The translations under genes were made by a program, and so were the position numbers. The notes below the pieces were generated by a model. The model made no database searches, was not told the DNA's origin, and saw only the letters and a program-made list of their open reading frames with translations. From CAYINU01 sp964364855 (GTDB taxonomy: Bacteria > Margulisbacteria > Marinamargulisbacteria > CAYINU01), in assembly GCA_964364855.1 (NCBI GenBank), contig CAYINU010000003.1, positions 1 through 57,342 of the forward strand: a stretch of 57,342 nucleotides of DNA. Direction: 5' to 3'. Of the stretch, positions 24,089 through 33,452 are shown in pieces. Position 1 is the stretch's first letter. Each line of letters begins with the position of its first letter.

Positions 24089-25837
24089 TCATCCGGCAGA
24101 CACTGAAGTGACCCCCCTACCCACCACCGCATGATCGGGGCGAGAAGGTCCCGCGTCACGCTGGCCAATATAGGTTAGCCTATCGGACCGGCATACAGTA
24201 CCCACCCCTTCATAGCTACTTTGAATATCGTCAGCCTCTCCATTGAGGTCACCCATCAACACACTAGTTGGAAATCGCCTCATTAAGTCCGTGGTTCTCG
24301 TTACAAACTCTATGTGAGACGCTATGGCAGTGGCGCGCTGATGCTCATCCTTGGTGGGTGGGTTTGCCGGCGCTTTGTGTCCGTTGATCAGCAGCAAGGA
24401 CTTTTCGCCTGGGATGTGAACCGCAAACGCCTGGAATCCTTTGTTGGGTTTGCTCACGGTCTGATGGGCGGTACCGTACCTTATAGCTTGAGCACCAACC
24501 GGAAGCTTGAACGCCGTTAATCTGCCGTCCCAGTCGTCCGGATCACCCTCTTTCCTCACGCCATCATAAAAAACCTGATAGCCACGCGCCTGAAGTTCTT
24601 TGGCCAAAATCTGACCCATAGGCCCATTCACTTCTTGAAAACAGGCGATCTCGGGTTGGCCTTCCTGATCCAATTGCGCGATGGCCGCCTTAACACGGGC
24701 CTCGCTATTTTGGAAAAAAACCTTGTGAGATGCGTTCAGTAGGCTATCTACTTGCATGCCACCGCTGTCTTTCGGGTAGGTATTCCAGCAAGTCACGTTC
24801 ATCGAGAAGTAGCCCAACTGGGTCTTCCCCACCTGGATGCGTCCATAGATGGGACTGTGGTCGGAGACTTTCCCGGCCTGGGCCTCAGCAGGGTCTATAC
24901 TATTACAACCCGGCAGTTTAATCTCACCCGGCCGGGGTGCGTGGATGGGCACTGCCTGAACGGCAGGTGGGGGTGATGCTGCAGGCGGGGGTGATACCCT
25001 GGCAACAGGGACTCGAGCAGCAGCAACAGCAGCAGGAACATAATCAGGAGCAGGAGCGGCAGCAGCGGGGTCAGTCGTAGGTGATTCCACTCTCACCAAT
25101 CTTTTTTGGACCAATAGCATCATGACGGCCAGTTGACGCAATGAAGCGTGCTCGGGTCTGACCTCTGATTTGGCCTCTGACTTGGAAAAGGTAGGGTCTG
25201 ATTCAATCAGATTAAACGCCGCAAGCAGTTTGGTATGAGGCCGAAGTGTTGGGAGAAATTCATTCCATCGTGCGGAATTTACCGGAACGTGCAGGCGTTG
25301 AAGAATCGGCGTGAGGTCATCCAAAAATCGCTTGGGGTCCACCAGAGTAGAAATGCTGATTCCAACCGATTTATCCCCGCCTGCAGTCCTAACCGACGTA
25401 CTCGAACACAATGCCACATGAAGACTTTCTATTAAAGACTGACCACATTTCGTTTGCAAAAACTGAGACAACTGTTCATCCGTTAATTGCCTATTTAAAA
25501 ACAGCAGTAATCGAGTGGCGAGGTCAAATTTAGAGTCCAAATTAACCTTGGGATCCTCCAAAAACTCACACACCCCGGTTCTCTCAATCACATACACCAT
25601 TCCCTTGACCGAAGTGTCCACCTGATGTGGTGTTAATTTTCCCTTCCATTCAACACAGCAAGCTTTTCTTCGACCGCCGGTTCGTTCAATGTCTAGTTCG
25701 GCTAAGAGACGTCTTCTGTCTTCATTGTCATTTAAATTCCGAATTGAGCTTACCGCCCTATCCAATGCGGCCTGCTTATCACCACTTTTGTGAGCCCTGT
25801 CAACCGTCGTATGAGATGCTGATCCTATAACTTGCAT
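24089..25837 (-). CDS. Endonuclease/exonuclease/phosphatase (EEP) domain protein with novel N-terminal region
   Basis: 582 residues; AAAGGGGAGG lies just before the ATG. Residues 1-250 form a helical region without a recognised family. Residues 255-305 are an Ala/Pro/Val-rich linker. The EEP domain follows: NVTCWN (347-352), CFQEV with Glu402, NGHKAP with His487, MGDLNGE with Asp530 and Asn532, and RPDHAVVG with Asp568. The strand that normally ends the fold, SDHSPIYGRI, is instead found at 325-334, before the first strand, so the domain appears circularly permuted. EEP enzymes cleave phosphodiesters or inositol phosphates. No signal peptide. The substrate is unknown and it may be an effector. 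Confidence 0.75.
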   Translation of the reverse strand: MQVIGSASHTTVDRAHKSGDKQAALDRAVSSIRNLNDNEDRRRLLAELDIERTGGRRKACCVEWKGKLTPHQVDTSVKGMVYVIERTGVCEFLEDPKVNLDSKFDLATRLLLFLNRQLTDEQLSQFLQTKCGQSLIESLHVALCSSTSVRTAGGDKSVGISISTLVDPKRFLDDLTPILQRLHVPVNSARWNEFLPTLRPHTKLLAAFNLIESDPTFSKSEAKSEVRPEHASLRQLAVMMLLVQKRLVRVESPTTDPAAAAPAPDYVPAAVAAARVPVARVSPPPAASPPPAVQAVPIHAPRPGEIKLPGCNSIDPAEAQAGKVSDHSPIYGRIQVGKTQLGYFSMNVTCWNTYPKDSGGMQVDSLLNASHKVFFQNSEARVKAAIAQLDQEGQPEIACFQEVNGPMGQILAKELQARGYQVFYDGVRKEGDPDDWDGRLTAFKLPVGAQAIRYGTAHQTVSKPNKGFQAFAVHIPGEKSLLLINGHKAPANPPTKDEHQRATAIASHIEFVTRTTDLMRRFPTSVLMGDLNGEADDIQSSYEGVGTVCRSDRLTYIGQRDAGPSRPDHAVVGRGVTSVSAG

Positions 25838-25859
25838 AACACCCTCCCCTTTGTAATCA

Positions 25860-25884
25860 CCGTCAAAGCATGACGGCTTTTTTT
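25860..25884 (+). terminator. Hairpin followed by T-run in the region between EEP and ATPase genes
   Basis: CCGTCA (25860-25865) pairs with TGACGG (25871-25876) around a 5-base loop, followed by C and seven T's on the plus strand. That is a rho-independent terminator shape, yet no plus-strand gene precedes it for 1.8 kb. On the minus strand it lies in the leader of the EEP gene. It may be left over from a lost gene. Nothing else of note is seen in 25838-26057. Confidence 0.4.
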
Positions 25885-26057
25885 AAGTAGCTTCCTCATT
25901 ATCGAAAACTGCAAACCTTAAATTCAGAGAGAGGAACGTCTCAAATTAATACCCCACCGCACTGAAACCCCGCTTTTTTAAATCCGATAATCCCATTAGC
26001 ACTATTTTGGGAGTCCTCTGTGTTCCAGAAAACAATGGCAGTTTTAACGGTTTGATC

Positions 26058-26090
26058 CCTAAATTTGGTAGTCATACTCCTGAATTTAGG
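26058..26090. promoter_or_regulatory. Inverted repeat upstream of second DUF4143 ATPase
   Basis: CCTAAATT (26058-26065) and AATTTAGG (26083-26090) form a perfect 8-bp inverted repeat with a 17-base spacer, ending 14 bases before the ATG at 26105. It could be an operator or a leader hairpin that hides the ribosome-binding region. Confidence 0.35.
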
Positions 26091-26104
26091 CTATATTTGG
26101 AAGT

Positions 26105-27286
26105 ATGAAGTATATATTTCGGGCATTAACTCCCCAATTGCAACGGGATTTGGAGTCTGACCGGAGCATTTTGTTATTGGGACCTCGGCAAACGGGAAAA
26201 ACCACGTTGCTGTCCAGATTTCCCGCACAACTCTCTATTTCTCTGTTGGACCATCGGATACGCCTTAACTATGAACGCGATCCCCAAGTGCTGGCCGATG
26301 AGGTGGATCATTTACCAGGCACACCGACGGTGATCATCGATGAAATCGAAAAATTACCTGTGCTGATGGATACGATTCAATATTTAATTGATCAGCGCAA
26401 AGCCCGTTTTATTCTCACTGGATCTTCAGCCAGAAAATTGCGTCGTCGACATGCGATGAATCTATTACCCGGACGCATCGCTATACATCGCCTGGATCCC
26501 TTTATCATGACCGAGTACCCCACACAACCGAACTTGGAAAACTGCCTTTATTTTGGGGATCTTCCGCGAACAATCCTTGCCAAGCAAAAGGAGGCACTAT
26601 TACGGGATTACGTTTCCTTATACCTAGAAGAGGAAATTCGAGCCGAGGCAGTGGTTCGAAACACGGGTCTTTTTGCCCAGTTTTTGGAGCTGGCCGCCAT
26701 TGAAAGCGGCAATATCATTAACTTTTCCAGTATTGCTCAGGATCTCGGTGTCTCTGCCAAAACCGTGCAGTCTTATTTTGAAATATTAGATGACTGTCTA
26801 GTAGCCGAAAGGGTTTTACCATACTGGGACAAAAAAACGCGGAAATCCCTATATAAGGGATACAAATATCTGCTATTTGACATGGGAGTACGTCGCGTAG
26901 CGGCCCGCGAAGGTACACCGCTTCCCCTTGATCGGCTGGGGCATGTATTTGAACAATGGATCGGCTTGCAGCTCATCCGCCTTTGCCGATTGCTGGGTTC
27001 CAATGCCCAGATCAAATATTGGCGTGACCATAACGGCCCAGAAGTAGACTGGATCATTGATCTTCACCATCGCCTGATCCCCATTGAAGTGAAATGGACG
27101 GATCGCCCTTCCATAAAAGATTGTCATCACCTTCACACGTTTCAACAACGCTACCCCATCGCAGAACATGGCTACATCGTTTGCCGCATTTCTGCTCCCC
27201 GTAAGCTCTCCGAAACCGTCACCGCGCTGCCATGGATACAATTATGTGAATGGATCCGCCCCAAAATTGAACGACCTGCTGATTAA
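26105..27286 (+). CDS. AAA ATPase with DUF4143 domain, copy 2
   Basis: 393 residues of the same family as the gene at 22823 but clearly divergent. Walker A is GPRQTGKTTLLSRF near residue 27, Walker B TVIIDEIEKLPVLMD near residue 80, and the sensor ARFILTGSSARKLRR near residue 103. A winged-helix-like IAQDLGVSAKTVQSYFEIL lies near 220, and the nuclease-like EVDWIIDLHHRLIPIEVKW near 315. Lysine and acidic residues of both P-loop and PD-(D/E)XK-like parts are kept, so it looks intact. It is monocistronic, with an inverted repeat in front and a BrnT/BrnA pair convergent behind. Confidence 0.88.
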   Translation: MKYIFRALTPQLQRDLESDRSILLLGPRQTGKTTLLSRFPAQLSISLLDHRIRLNYERDPQVLADEVDHLPGTPTVIIDEIEKLPVLMDTIQYLIDQRKARFILTGSSARKLRRRHAMNLLPGRIAIHRLDPFIMTEYPTQPNLENCLYFGDLPRTILAKQKEALLRDYVSLYLEEEIRAEAVVRNTGLFAQFLELAAIESGNIINFSSIAQDLGVSAKTVQSYFEILDDCLVAERVLPYWDKKTRKSLYKGYKYLLFDMGVRRVAAREGTPLPLDRLGHVFEQWIGLQLIRLCRLLGSNAQIKYWRDHNGPEVDWIIDLHHRLIPIEVKWTDRPSIKDCHHLHTFQQRYPIAEHGYIVCRISAPRKLSETVTALPWIQLCEWIRPKIERPAD

Positions 27287-27310
27287 TATCCCCCAGCAGT
27301 TGCGGAAAAA

Positions 27311-27580
27311 CTAAGACGCAATGTGATGACGTTTAATTTCGGCCTGCAAAAAAAGCTTGATGACCGCCTGGTAAGGCAAATCGTGCTCGGAAGAGTACGC
27401 ACGAATGGCATTTAACATACGAGTAGGCAACCGAATACTAATCTGAGTAGTCGTTTTTTCTGTCGGAAGCCGAATGCCCAGATCATCTGGTTTTTTAGGT
27501 CGCCTTTTGTCAATAAAGGCCGTCGTGTCATGCCTATCATAATCAAGGATTTCCTTTTCCATCTTATGTTTGACTTTCAT
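27311..27580 (-). CDS. brnA: BrnA-type antitoxin
   Basis: 89 residues from the ATG at 27578-27580. The C-terminal half has a ribbon-helix-helix-like region, TTQISIRLPTRMLNAIRAYS, followed by LPYQAVIKLFLQAEIKRH. The N-terminal half is charged and probably binds the toxin. It overlaps the 3' end of brnT by 17 bases, the usual toxin-first order of BrnT/BrnA modules. In this family the BrnT-BrnA complex represses its own promoter. The longer upstream frame (to 27658) lies inside brnT and is not needed. Confidence 0.85.
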   Translation of the reverse strand: MKVKHKMEKEILDYDRHDTTAFIDKRRPKKPDDLGIRLPTEKTTTQISIRLPTRMLNAIRAYSSEHDLPYQAVIKLFLQAEIKRHHIAS

Positions 27581-27860
27581 GATAAACTTGCCTTTCTTTT
27601 CTGGATGCGGGCCTGGCGCTAATAATGCGGACTTTTTTCTTTCTAAATGTAAATGCAACCATTAACACTCTGTTTAGCTTGCTTTCCCCATACCCAATAT
27701 ATCGTAACTCTGACTGAGAACTGTGCTCCAAGTCATCAAACAGAACCAAGTCTGGGTCATAAAACACACTTTCCGCCTCCAACTGGGATACGCCATGTTT
27801 GATTTCATTCTTTTGAACGTTCCACTGGTCCCAGTCAAAAGACAATTCGACTTCGGTCAT
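27564..27860 (-). CDS. brnT: BrnT-type ribonuclease toxin
   Basis: 98 residues with the BrnT signature: FDWDQWNVQKNEIKHGVSQLEAESVF at the start (WD..K...N..KHGVSF-like), DDLEHSSQSELRYIGYG, and the end strand VRIISARPASRKERQVYHE. BrnT folds like RelE and cleaves RNA, arresting growth until bound by BrnA. All expected regions are present, so the toxin looks intact. It is one of three toxin-antitoxin pairs in the window. The gap 27861-28030 that precedes it contains no gene and presumably holds its promoter. Confidence 0.88.
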   Translation of the reverse strand: MTEVELSFDWDQWNVQKNEIKHGVSQLEAESVFYDPDLVLFDDLEHSSQSELRYIGYGESKLNRVLMVAFTFRKKKVRIISARPASRKERQVYHESQT

Positions 27861-28030
27861 CCTGATAACTACACCATAGTGGATATTGGGATGTCAAATA
27901 TATACAACCAATCAAAAGCGGAAGGAGATTTAGCCATTGAGAGATTTAAACCCGCATGCAATCGAGGCTAAACCATTTCGAAAAGTTCAAATAATACGCA
28001 GTTAAAACTGTATTCGGCCAGGAGATCGTC

Positions 28031-28690
28031 ATGCCACATAAAACACTACCCACAGCACCCGAAGATGTTTTCCAAGCGATTGCAAAAGCCGCAAAAGCTT
28101 CCCATGCGAGGCGCTTAGCGACAGAGACCTTGGAAGAACAGTTGGGTGTCATCGCCGCTAAAGTAGTCCAAGGAGTCGAGTTGGAGGCAAAAGAAGTTAC
28201 AGACCTTTACAATTGGAGTTATGACCCGGTCTGCCCGATCTTTATCCTTGCCCATCGTCTCTATGAGAGCAGGGAGTTCAAAGGCTTGATATCGGACAAC
28301 TTGTTTCTTAGAGGGCAAACTAGCAGCAAATTCAAATCGATCTTAGGGGATATAGTGCGCCATTTGTGTTCAAGAGAAATGGATCCACACTTTAAAATTA
28401 TGTGTCAAAATTTAGGGTTGCCTGAAAACGAGATCAAGCAACTGGCTCAGCATATAACCAATCTTGAGAGGTTTGTTTCGCGCATTGAAGCTACCGGCTA
28501 CTTTGACGACCTAGACAGCACAGAACCCGTTCAGGAAGAGCTAGATGCGATAAAAGGTATCCTGGCTTCTTTGGTAAGACCGGAGATGGAAATGGATTGG
28601 GGACAGCCATACGCCTCCAGCCTCTTGAGGGCTGTATCTGATCTAAGCCTCAATCAATTCTTATCTACTGGGTGCCTTTGTTACCAATAG
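28031..28690 (+). CDS. Hypothetical helical protein, 219 aa
   Basis: AGGAG sits 8 bases before the ATG, supporting translation. The product is soluble and mostly helical, with no signal peptide and no family that I recognise. Notable stretches are LYNWSYDPVCPIFILAHRL (residues 59-77) and SDNLFLRGQTSSKFKSILGD near 95. The second has a faint resemblance to the arginine-finger region of RasGAP domains, but not enough to assign. The last 26 bases are antisense to the 3' end of carB. It is the last gene of the accessory island. Host-directed function is possible but unsupported. Confidence 0.6.
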   Translation: MPHKTLPTAPEDVFQAIAKAAKASHARRLATETLEEQLGVIAAKVVQGVELEAKEVTDLYNWSYDPVCPIFILAHRLYESREFKGLISDNLFLRGQTSSKFKSILGDIVRHLCSREMDPHFKIMCQNLGLPENEIKQLAQHITNLERFVSRIEATGYFDDLDSTEPVQEELDAIKGILASLVRPEMEMDWGQPYASSLLRAVSDLSLNQFLSTGCLCYQ

Positions 28691-31600
28691 TCCCAAACTG
28701 CCTGTAGTCTTGTAGCGCGGATACAGTCACCTTTTGGATGGCATACCCCTTTAGAGCCTCCACTGTGGCCATGCCACCAGTCATGGTGGTGATGACGGGT
28801 ACGTTGTAGTTTAACGCGGCCTGGCGGATGGCAATCTCGTCCATGCGGGGGTGCTTGCCACTGGGGGTGTTGATGACCAACTGCACGGTTTGGTTCTTGA
28901 TGTGATCGACAATATTGGGCCGGCCTTCCAACACTTTTTTGACCGGCTCGGCTTCGATTCCCTGAGATAGAAGATAGTGTGCTGTCCCTGATGTAGCGGT
29001 GATTTTGAATCCCAAGTCACGTAATGTCCTGGCTAGTCCTGCTAGCTGCGGTTTGTCCTTGTCCATCACCGACAAAAATACGGTGCCGCTTTCAGGGATA
29101 ACCTGTCCGGCACCGAGCTGAGCCTTCAGATAGGCCAGACCCATATTGTCATCCCAACCCATAACTTCGCCGGTGGACTTCATTTCGGGACCCAGTACAA
29201 TGTCGACACCTGGGAATTTTTTGAAAGGTAGAACGGCTTCTTTGACTGCATAGCGGGTCAGTTTTACTTCTGACAATCCCAATTGGGAAATGGTCTGTCC
29301 CAAAATCACCCGTGTGGCCATTTTGGCCCAGGCAACGCCCGTGGCCTTGCTGACAAAGGGCACTGTTCGGGAGGCACGAGGATTGACCTCTAGCACATAA
29401 ACCTGACCCTCTTTAACCGCAAATTGGATGTTTAATAGTCCGATCACGTGAAGCTCTTTGGCGATACGGTAAGTGGCTTCTCGGATCTCGTCGATAAGAC
29501 CAGACGACAACGAATACGGTGGCAATACACATGCAGAATCACCACTATGAATCCCAGCCTCCTCAATGTGTTGCATGATGCCGGCCACCACACAGTCTGT
29601 TCCGTCGGACAGTGCATCCACATCCACTTCGACCGCATCTTCGAGATAGTTGTCGATCAGTGCGGGAGAGTCAGCAGATACTTCTGTGGAACGCTTCATA
29701 TAGACCTCTAGATCGGCGTCGTTAAACACAATTTCCATCGACGCTCCTCCCAAGACATAGGAGGGACGCACCAACACCGGATAGCCCACGCGATTGGCTA
29801 CTTCCACGGCCTGTTCAACGGTTGACGCCATGCCATTGTCTGGCTGTCTGAGCCCCAGTTTTTGGATGAGTTGTTGAAAGCGATCCCTGTCTTCAGCGCG
29901 GTCCACACTGTCAGAACTGGTACCCAATATCTTGACGCCGGCAGATTCTAATTTTCGGGAGAGATTTAATGGGGTTTGGCCGCCGAACTGGATAATGACT
30001 CCCTCTGGGTTTTCGCTCTCATAAATATTGAGGACATCTTCAAAAGTCAGCGGCTCAAAATACAATTTGTCGGAAATATCAAAATCCGTGGAGACCGTTT
30101 CGGGGTTTGAGTTGACCATCATACTCTCAAATCCGGATTCCTTGGCCGCAAACGATGCGTGAACACAGCAATAGTCAAACTCAATTCCCTGGCCAATGCG
30201 GTTCGGCCCACCACCCAGAATCATCACCTTCTTGCGGTCGGTGCGCCGGGATTCATCTTCGTCTTCGTAGGTAGAGTAAAAATAAGGCGTATAGGCCTCG
30301 AACTCGGCGGCACAGGTGTCGACAAGCTTGTAAGTGGGGAAAATCCCGGCCTGTTTGCGCATCTCCCTCACCTCCAGTTCAGAAGGCAAACCCAAAATGT
30401 GGGNNNNNNNNNNNNNNNNNNNNNNNNNNNNNNNNNNNNNNNNNNNNNNNNNNNNNNNNNNNNNNNNNNNNNNNNNNNNNNNNNNNNNNNNNNNNNNNNN
30501 NNNGCCTGTTTGCGCATCTCCCTCACCTCCAGTTCAGAAGGCAAACCCAAAATGTGGGCAAGCTGGACATCCGAAAACCCCCAACGTTTGGCAGCCCGTA
30601 TTGAAGCCGGTGCAGTCGTCATCGTCATCGATAGGTCAACCAATTGTTTCATTTGATGCAAAAACCAGCGGTCGATGCGGGTGATGCGATGAATCTCGTC
30701 CACTGACATGCCGTTGCGCAGGCCATAGTGGATATAAAACAAGCGGTCCGGATTGGGCTCGGCCAGGCGGTTCATCAACGTGGCTTCATCAACGTTGGCA
30801 ACGTCTTTGCCGTCAAAGCCAAAACCGAACCGCTTGGTTTCCAGCGAGCGCAACCCTTTTTGAAGCGCTTCCTTGAAGGTGCGGCCGATGGCCATGGCTT
30901 CGCCAACAGACTTCATTGCCGTACCCAGCACAGGCTTGCTGCCACGGAATTTTTCGAAATTAAACCGTGGCAATTTGACAACACAGTAGTCGATGGCCGG
31001 CTCAAAACAGGCCGGCGTCACTTTTGTGATGTCGTTTTTGAGTTCATCCAATGTATAGCCGACAGCCAGCTTGGCAGCAAATTTCGCGATCGGAAAGCCC
31101 GTGGCTTTGGACGCCAAGGCCGAGCTGCGTGACACGCGGGGATTCATTTCAATAATCACCAACCGACCGTTGTCGGGGTTTTGGGCAAATTGCACATTGG
31201 ATCCGCCGGTTTCCACCCCAATCTCGCGCATGACGGCAATAGCCGCATCCCGCAGGTGTTGGTATTCGCGGTCGGTCAGGGTTTGGATGGGCGCAACGGT
31301 AATCGAGTCGCCTGTATGCACGCCCATGGGATCCAGGTTTTCAATCGAGCAAATAATCACACAATTGTCCTTGCAATCCCGCATGACTTCGAGCTCGAAC
31401 TCTTTCCAGCCCAGCACCGACTCTTCGATAAGGACTTCGGAGATGATGCTGTCGCGGATGCCCGCACCGGCAATATCGAGTAGCTCTTCCATATTGTAGG
31501 CAATGCCCCCACCGGTTCCACCCAAGGTAAAGGCCGGGCGCACCACGCAAGGGAACCCGATGCTCTGGGTAATGCGAGGCAAATCATCCACCGAATACGC

Positions 31601-32044
31601 CACTTCCGATCGCGGCAATGCCAGTCCGATTTTTTCCATCGCGTCTTTAAATTTTTTGCGGTCTTCGGCTTTTTCGATGACATCGGGTTTGGCACCCAAC
31701 ATCTCGACGCCATATTTTTCCAAAATACCCAATTTGTGCAACGCCAAGCCCAAGTTAAGACCGGTCTGACCGCCCAAGGTAGGCAAAATGGCGTCGGGCC
31801 GCTCGGCAGCAATGATTTTCTCCAGGACCTCGGGAACCAACGGCTCGATGTAGGTGCGATCTGCCGTTTCCGGATCCGTCATAATGGTCGCGGGATTGGA
31901 GTTCACCAATACGATTTCATAGCCTTCTTCGCGCAGGGCCTTGCAGGCCTGGGTGCCGGAATAGTCAAATTCGCAGGCCTGACCGATGACGATGGGCCCG
32001 GATCCGATTAATAAAATTTTTTTGATATCAGTTCTCTTCGGCAT
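28665..32044 (-). CDS. carB: Carbamoyl-phosphate synthase large subunit (interrupted only by an assembly gap)
   Basis: Reads as one intact protein of about 1074 residues once the 100 N's and one of two identical 55-base flanks are removed; E. coli CarB is about the same length. The start is MPKRTDIKKILLIGSGPIVIG with a GAGGA upstream. Two ATP-grasp halves are present (QACEFDYSGTQA in the first, RIGQGIEFDYCCVH in the second), followed by the MGS-like allosteric domain (LSVMDKDKPQLAGLARTL then INTPSGKHPRMDE). It makes carbamoyl phosphate from ammonia, bicarbonate and two ATP. Its start overlaps purF by 17 bases. Confidence 0.95.
30349..30558. other. Assembly gap (N at 30404-30503) with duplicated 55-base flanks
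   Basis: Bases 30349-30403 and 30504-30558 are identical. Collapsing one copy and the N's restores the carB frame exactly. The gap is therefore an overlap of contig ends, not missing sequence, and neither half of carB is a pseudogene. Confidence 0.9.
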
Positions 32045-33452
32045 ATAACTTGATCCTCTTGTCATCTAAGGCATGTTTGCTGGCACGGCGCACTTTTACG
32101 GGATAGTTACCATCAAAACATGCGGTACAAAAATCCACTTTCCGAACCTGCGGATCAATAGACGCCACTGCATCGAGCATGCCTTTTTTGCTCAGATAGC
32201 CCAGACTGTCTGCGCCAATGTATTTGCGAATTTCTTCTAAACTCTTTTGGGCCGCAATCAACTTGCTGCGCTTGGGTGTGTCGATGCCGTAATGACATGG
32301 GTGGGTCACCGGCGGAGAGGAAATACGCAAATGAATTTCCTTGGCACCCGCTGCGCGAATGGCATCCACCCGTTGACGGGACGTGGTGCCCCGAACCAAA
32401 GAGTCATCCACAACGACCACCCGCTTGCCTTCCAGAACGGCACGAACAGGGTTTAATTTTACTTTTACCCCAAAATCTCGGATATGCTGGCTGGGCTGAA
32501 TAAAGGTCCGACCCACGTAATGATTCCGGGTAATACCCAGTTCAAAAGGAATACCGGATTCCTCGGCATAGCCCAATGCCGCGCTATTTCCCGAATCGGG
32601 AATAGCCACCACGATATCGGCCGCCACCGGATATTCGCGAGCCAGCTGGCGGCCAAAGGCCTTGCGAATCACATGGACGTTCCGCGTAAAAACCAAGCTA
32701 TCCGGCCGGGCAAAATAGACATATTCGAAAATACAATGTTTGCGCTCAGGAACCTCACGGGGAATCCGATAAGAGGCCACCCCATGGTCATTGATGAGCA
32801 CGATTTCACCAGGCTCGATATCCCGCACGTACTTGGCATTGATCAGGTCCAGCGCACAGGTTTCTGAGGCAATTACATAGCCTTTGCCGAGCTGGCCCAA
32901 TACCAGCGGGCGAAATCCCCAAGGATCCCGCGCACCCACGATATAGTCTTCGCCCAAGGCCACCAGTGAAAACGCCCCTTCGATACGGGCCAATGTAGTT
33001 TGGAAAATCTCGGGAACGGTCTTGGCTTTGGAGCGGGAAATAAGGTGCAAAATCAATTCCGAATCCACCGTGGACTGGAAGAGCGCACCTTCTTCGCGAA
33101 GCTTCAGATAGAGCTCGTAGGCATTGGTAATGTTGCCATTGTGGGCAATGGCCAATTTGCCACGAGTGGTTTTTGAATACAGTGGCTGGACGTTGGTAAT
33201 ATTCGAAGACCCCGTGGTGGAATAGCGCACGTGTCCGATGCCGGCGTGGCCCTTGAGATAGTTGAGGTTATCGGGATTAAAGACCTGAGAAACCAACCCC
33301 ATGTCCTTGACTACATAAAAATGGCCTTTGTGAAGGGTTACGATGCCGGCACTTTCTTGGCCGCGGTGCTGGAGGGCGTAAAGTCCGAGGTAGGACAACT
33401 CCGCCGCATTGGGCACATTCCAGCATCCAAATACACCGCATTCGTCCTTCAT
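32028..33452 (-). CDS. purF: Amidophosphoribosyltransferase
   Basis: 474 residues. The N-terminal Ntn-type glutaminase domain begins MKDECGVFGCWN, with Cys5 as the likely nucleophile after processing. LYALQHRGQESAGI and RYSTTGSSN follow. The C-terminal PRTase domain has the PRPP loop VVVVDDSLVRGTTSR around residue 347, and Cys-containing HYGIDTP and FCTACFDGNYP segments as in iron-sulfur types. It catalyses the first step of purine synthesis. It lies between carA (ATGA overlap) and carB (17-base overlap), an uncommon arrangement. Confidence 0.96.
   Translation of the reverse strand: MKDECGVFGCWNVPNAAELSYLGLYALQHRGQESAGIVTLHKGHFYVVKDMGLVSQVFNPDNLNYLKGHAGIGHVRYSTTGSSNITNVQPLYSKTTRGKLAIAHNGNITNAYELYLKLREEGALFQSTVDSELILHLISRSKAKTVPEIFQTTLARIEGAFSLVALGEDYIVGARDPWGFRPLVLGQLGKGYVIASETCALDLINAKYVRDIEPGEIVLINDHGVASYRIPREVPERKHCIFEYVYFARPDSLVFTRNVHVIRKAFGRQLAREYPVAADIVVAIPDSGNSAALGYAEESGIPFELGITRNHYVGRTFIQPSQHIRDFGVKVKLNPVRAVLEGKRVVVVDDSLVRGTTSRQRVDAIRAAGAKEIHLRISSPPVTHPCHYGIDTPKRSKLIAAQKSLEEIRKYIGADSLGYLSKKGMLDAVASIDPQVRKVDFCTACFDGNYPVKVRRASKHALDDKRIKLYAEEN

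Noticed and set aside
24960..25080. G-rich short repeats resembling the hairpin loop GGTGGGGG
   Set aside because: They are the coding sequence of the Ala/Pro linker in the EEP protein and cannot form the same stem.
28320..28400. RasGAP-like arginine-finger region in the 219-residue protein
   Set aside because: Similarity covers only about 20 residues and the second conserved RasGAP block is not seen.
30159..30684. Open frames running through the N block opposite carB
   Set aside because: They exist only because N's lack stop codons and because the 55-base flank is duplicated.
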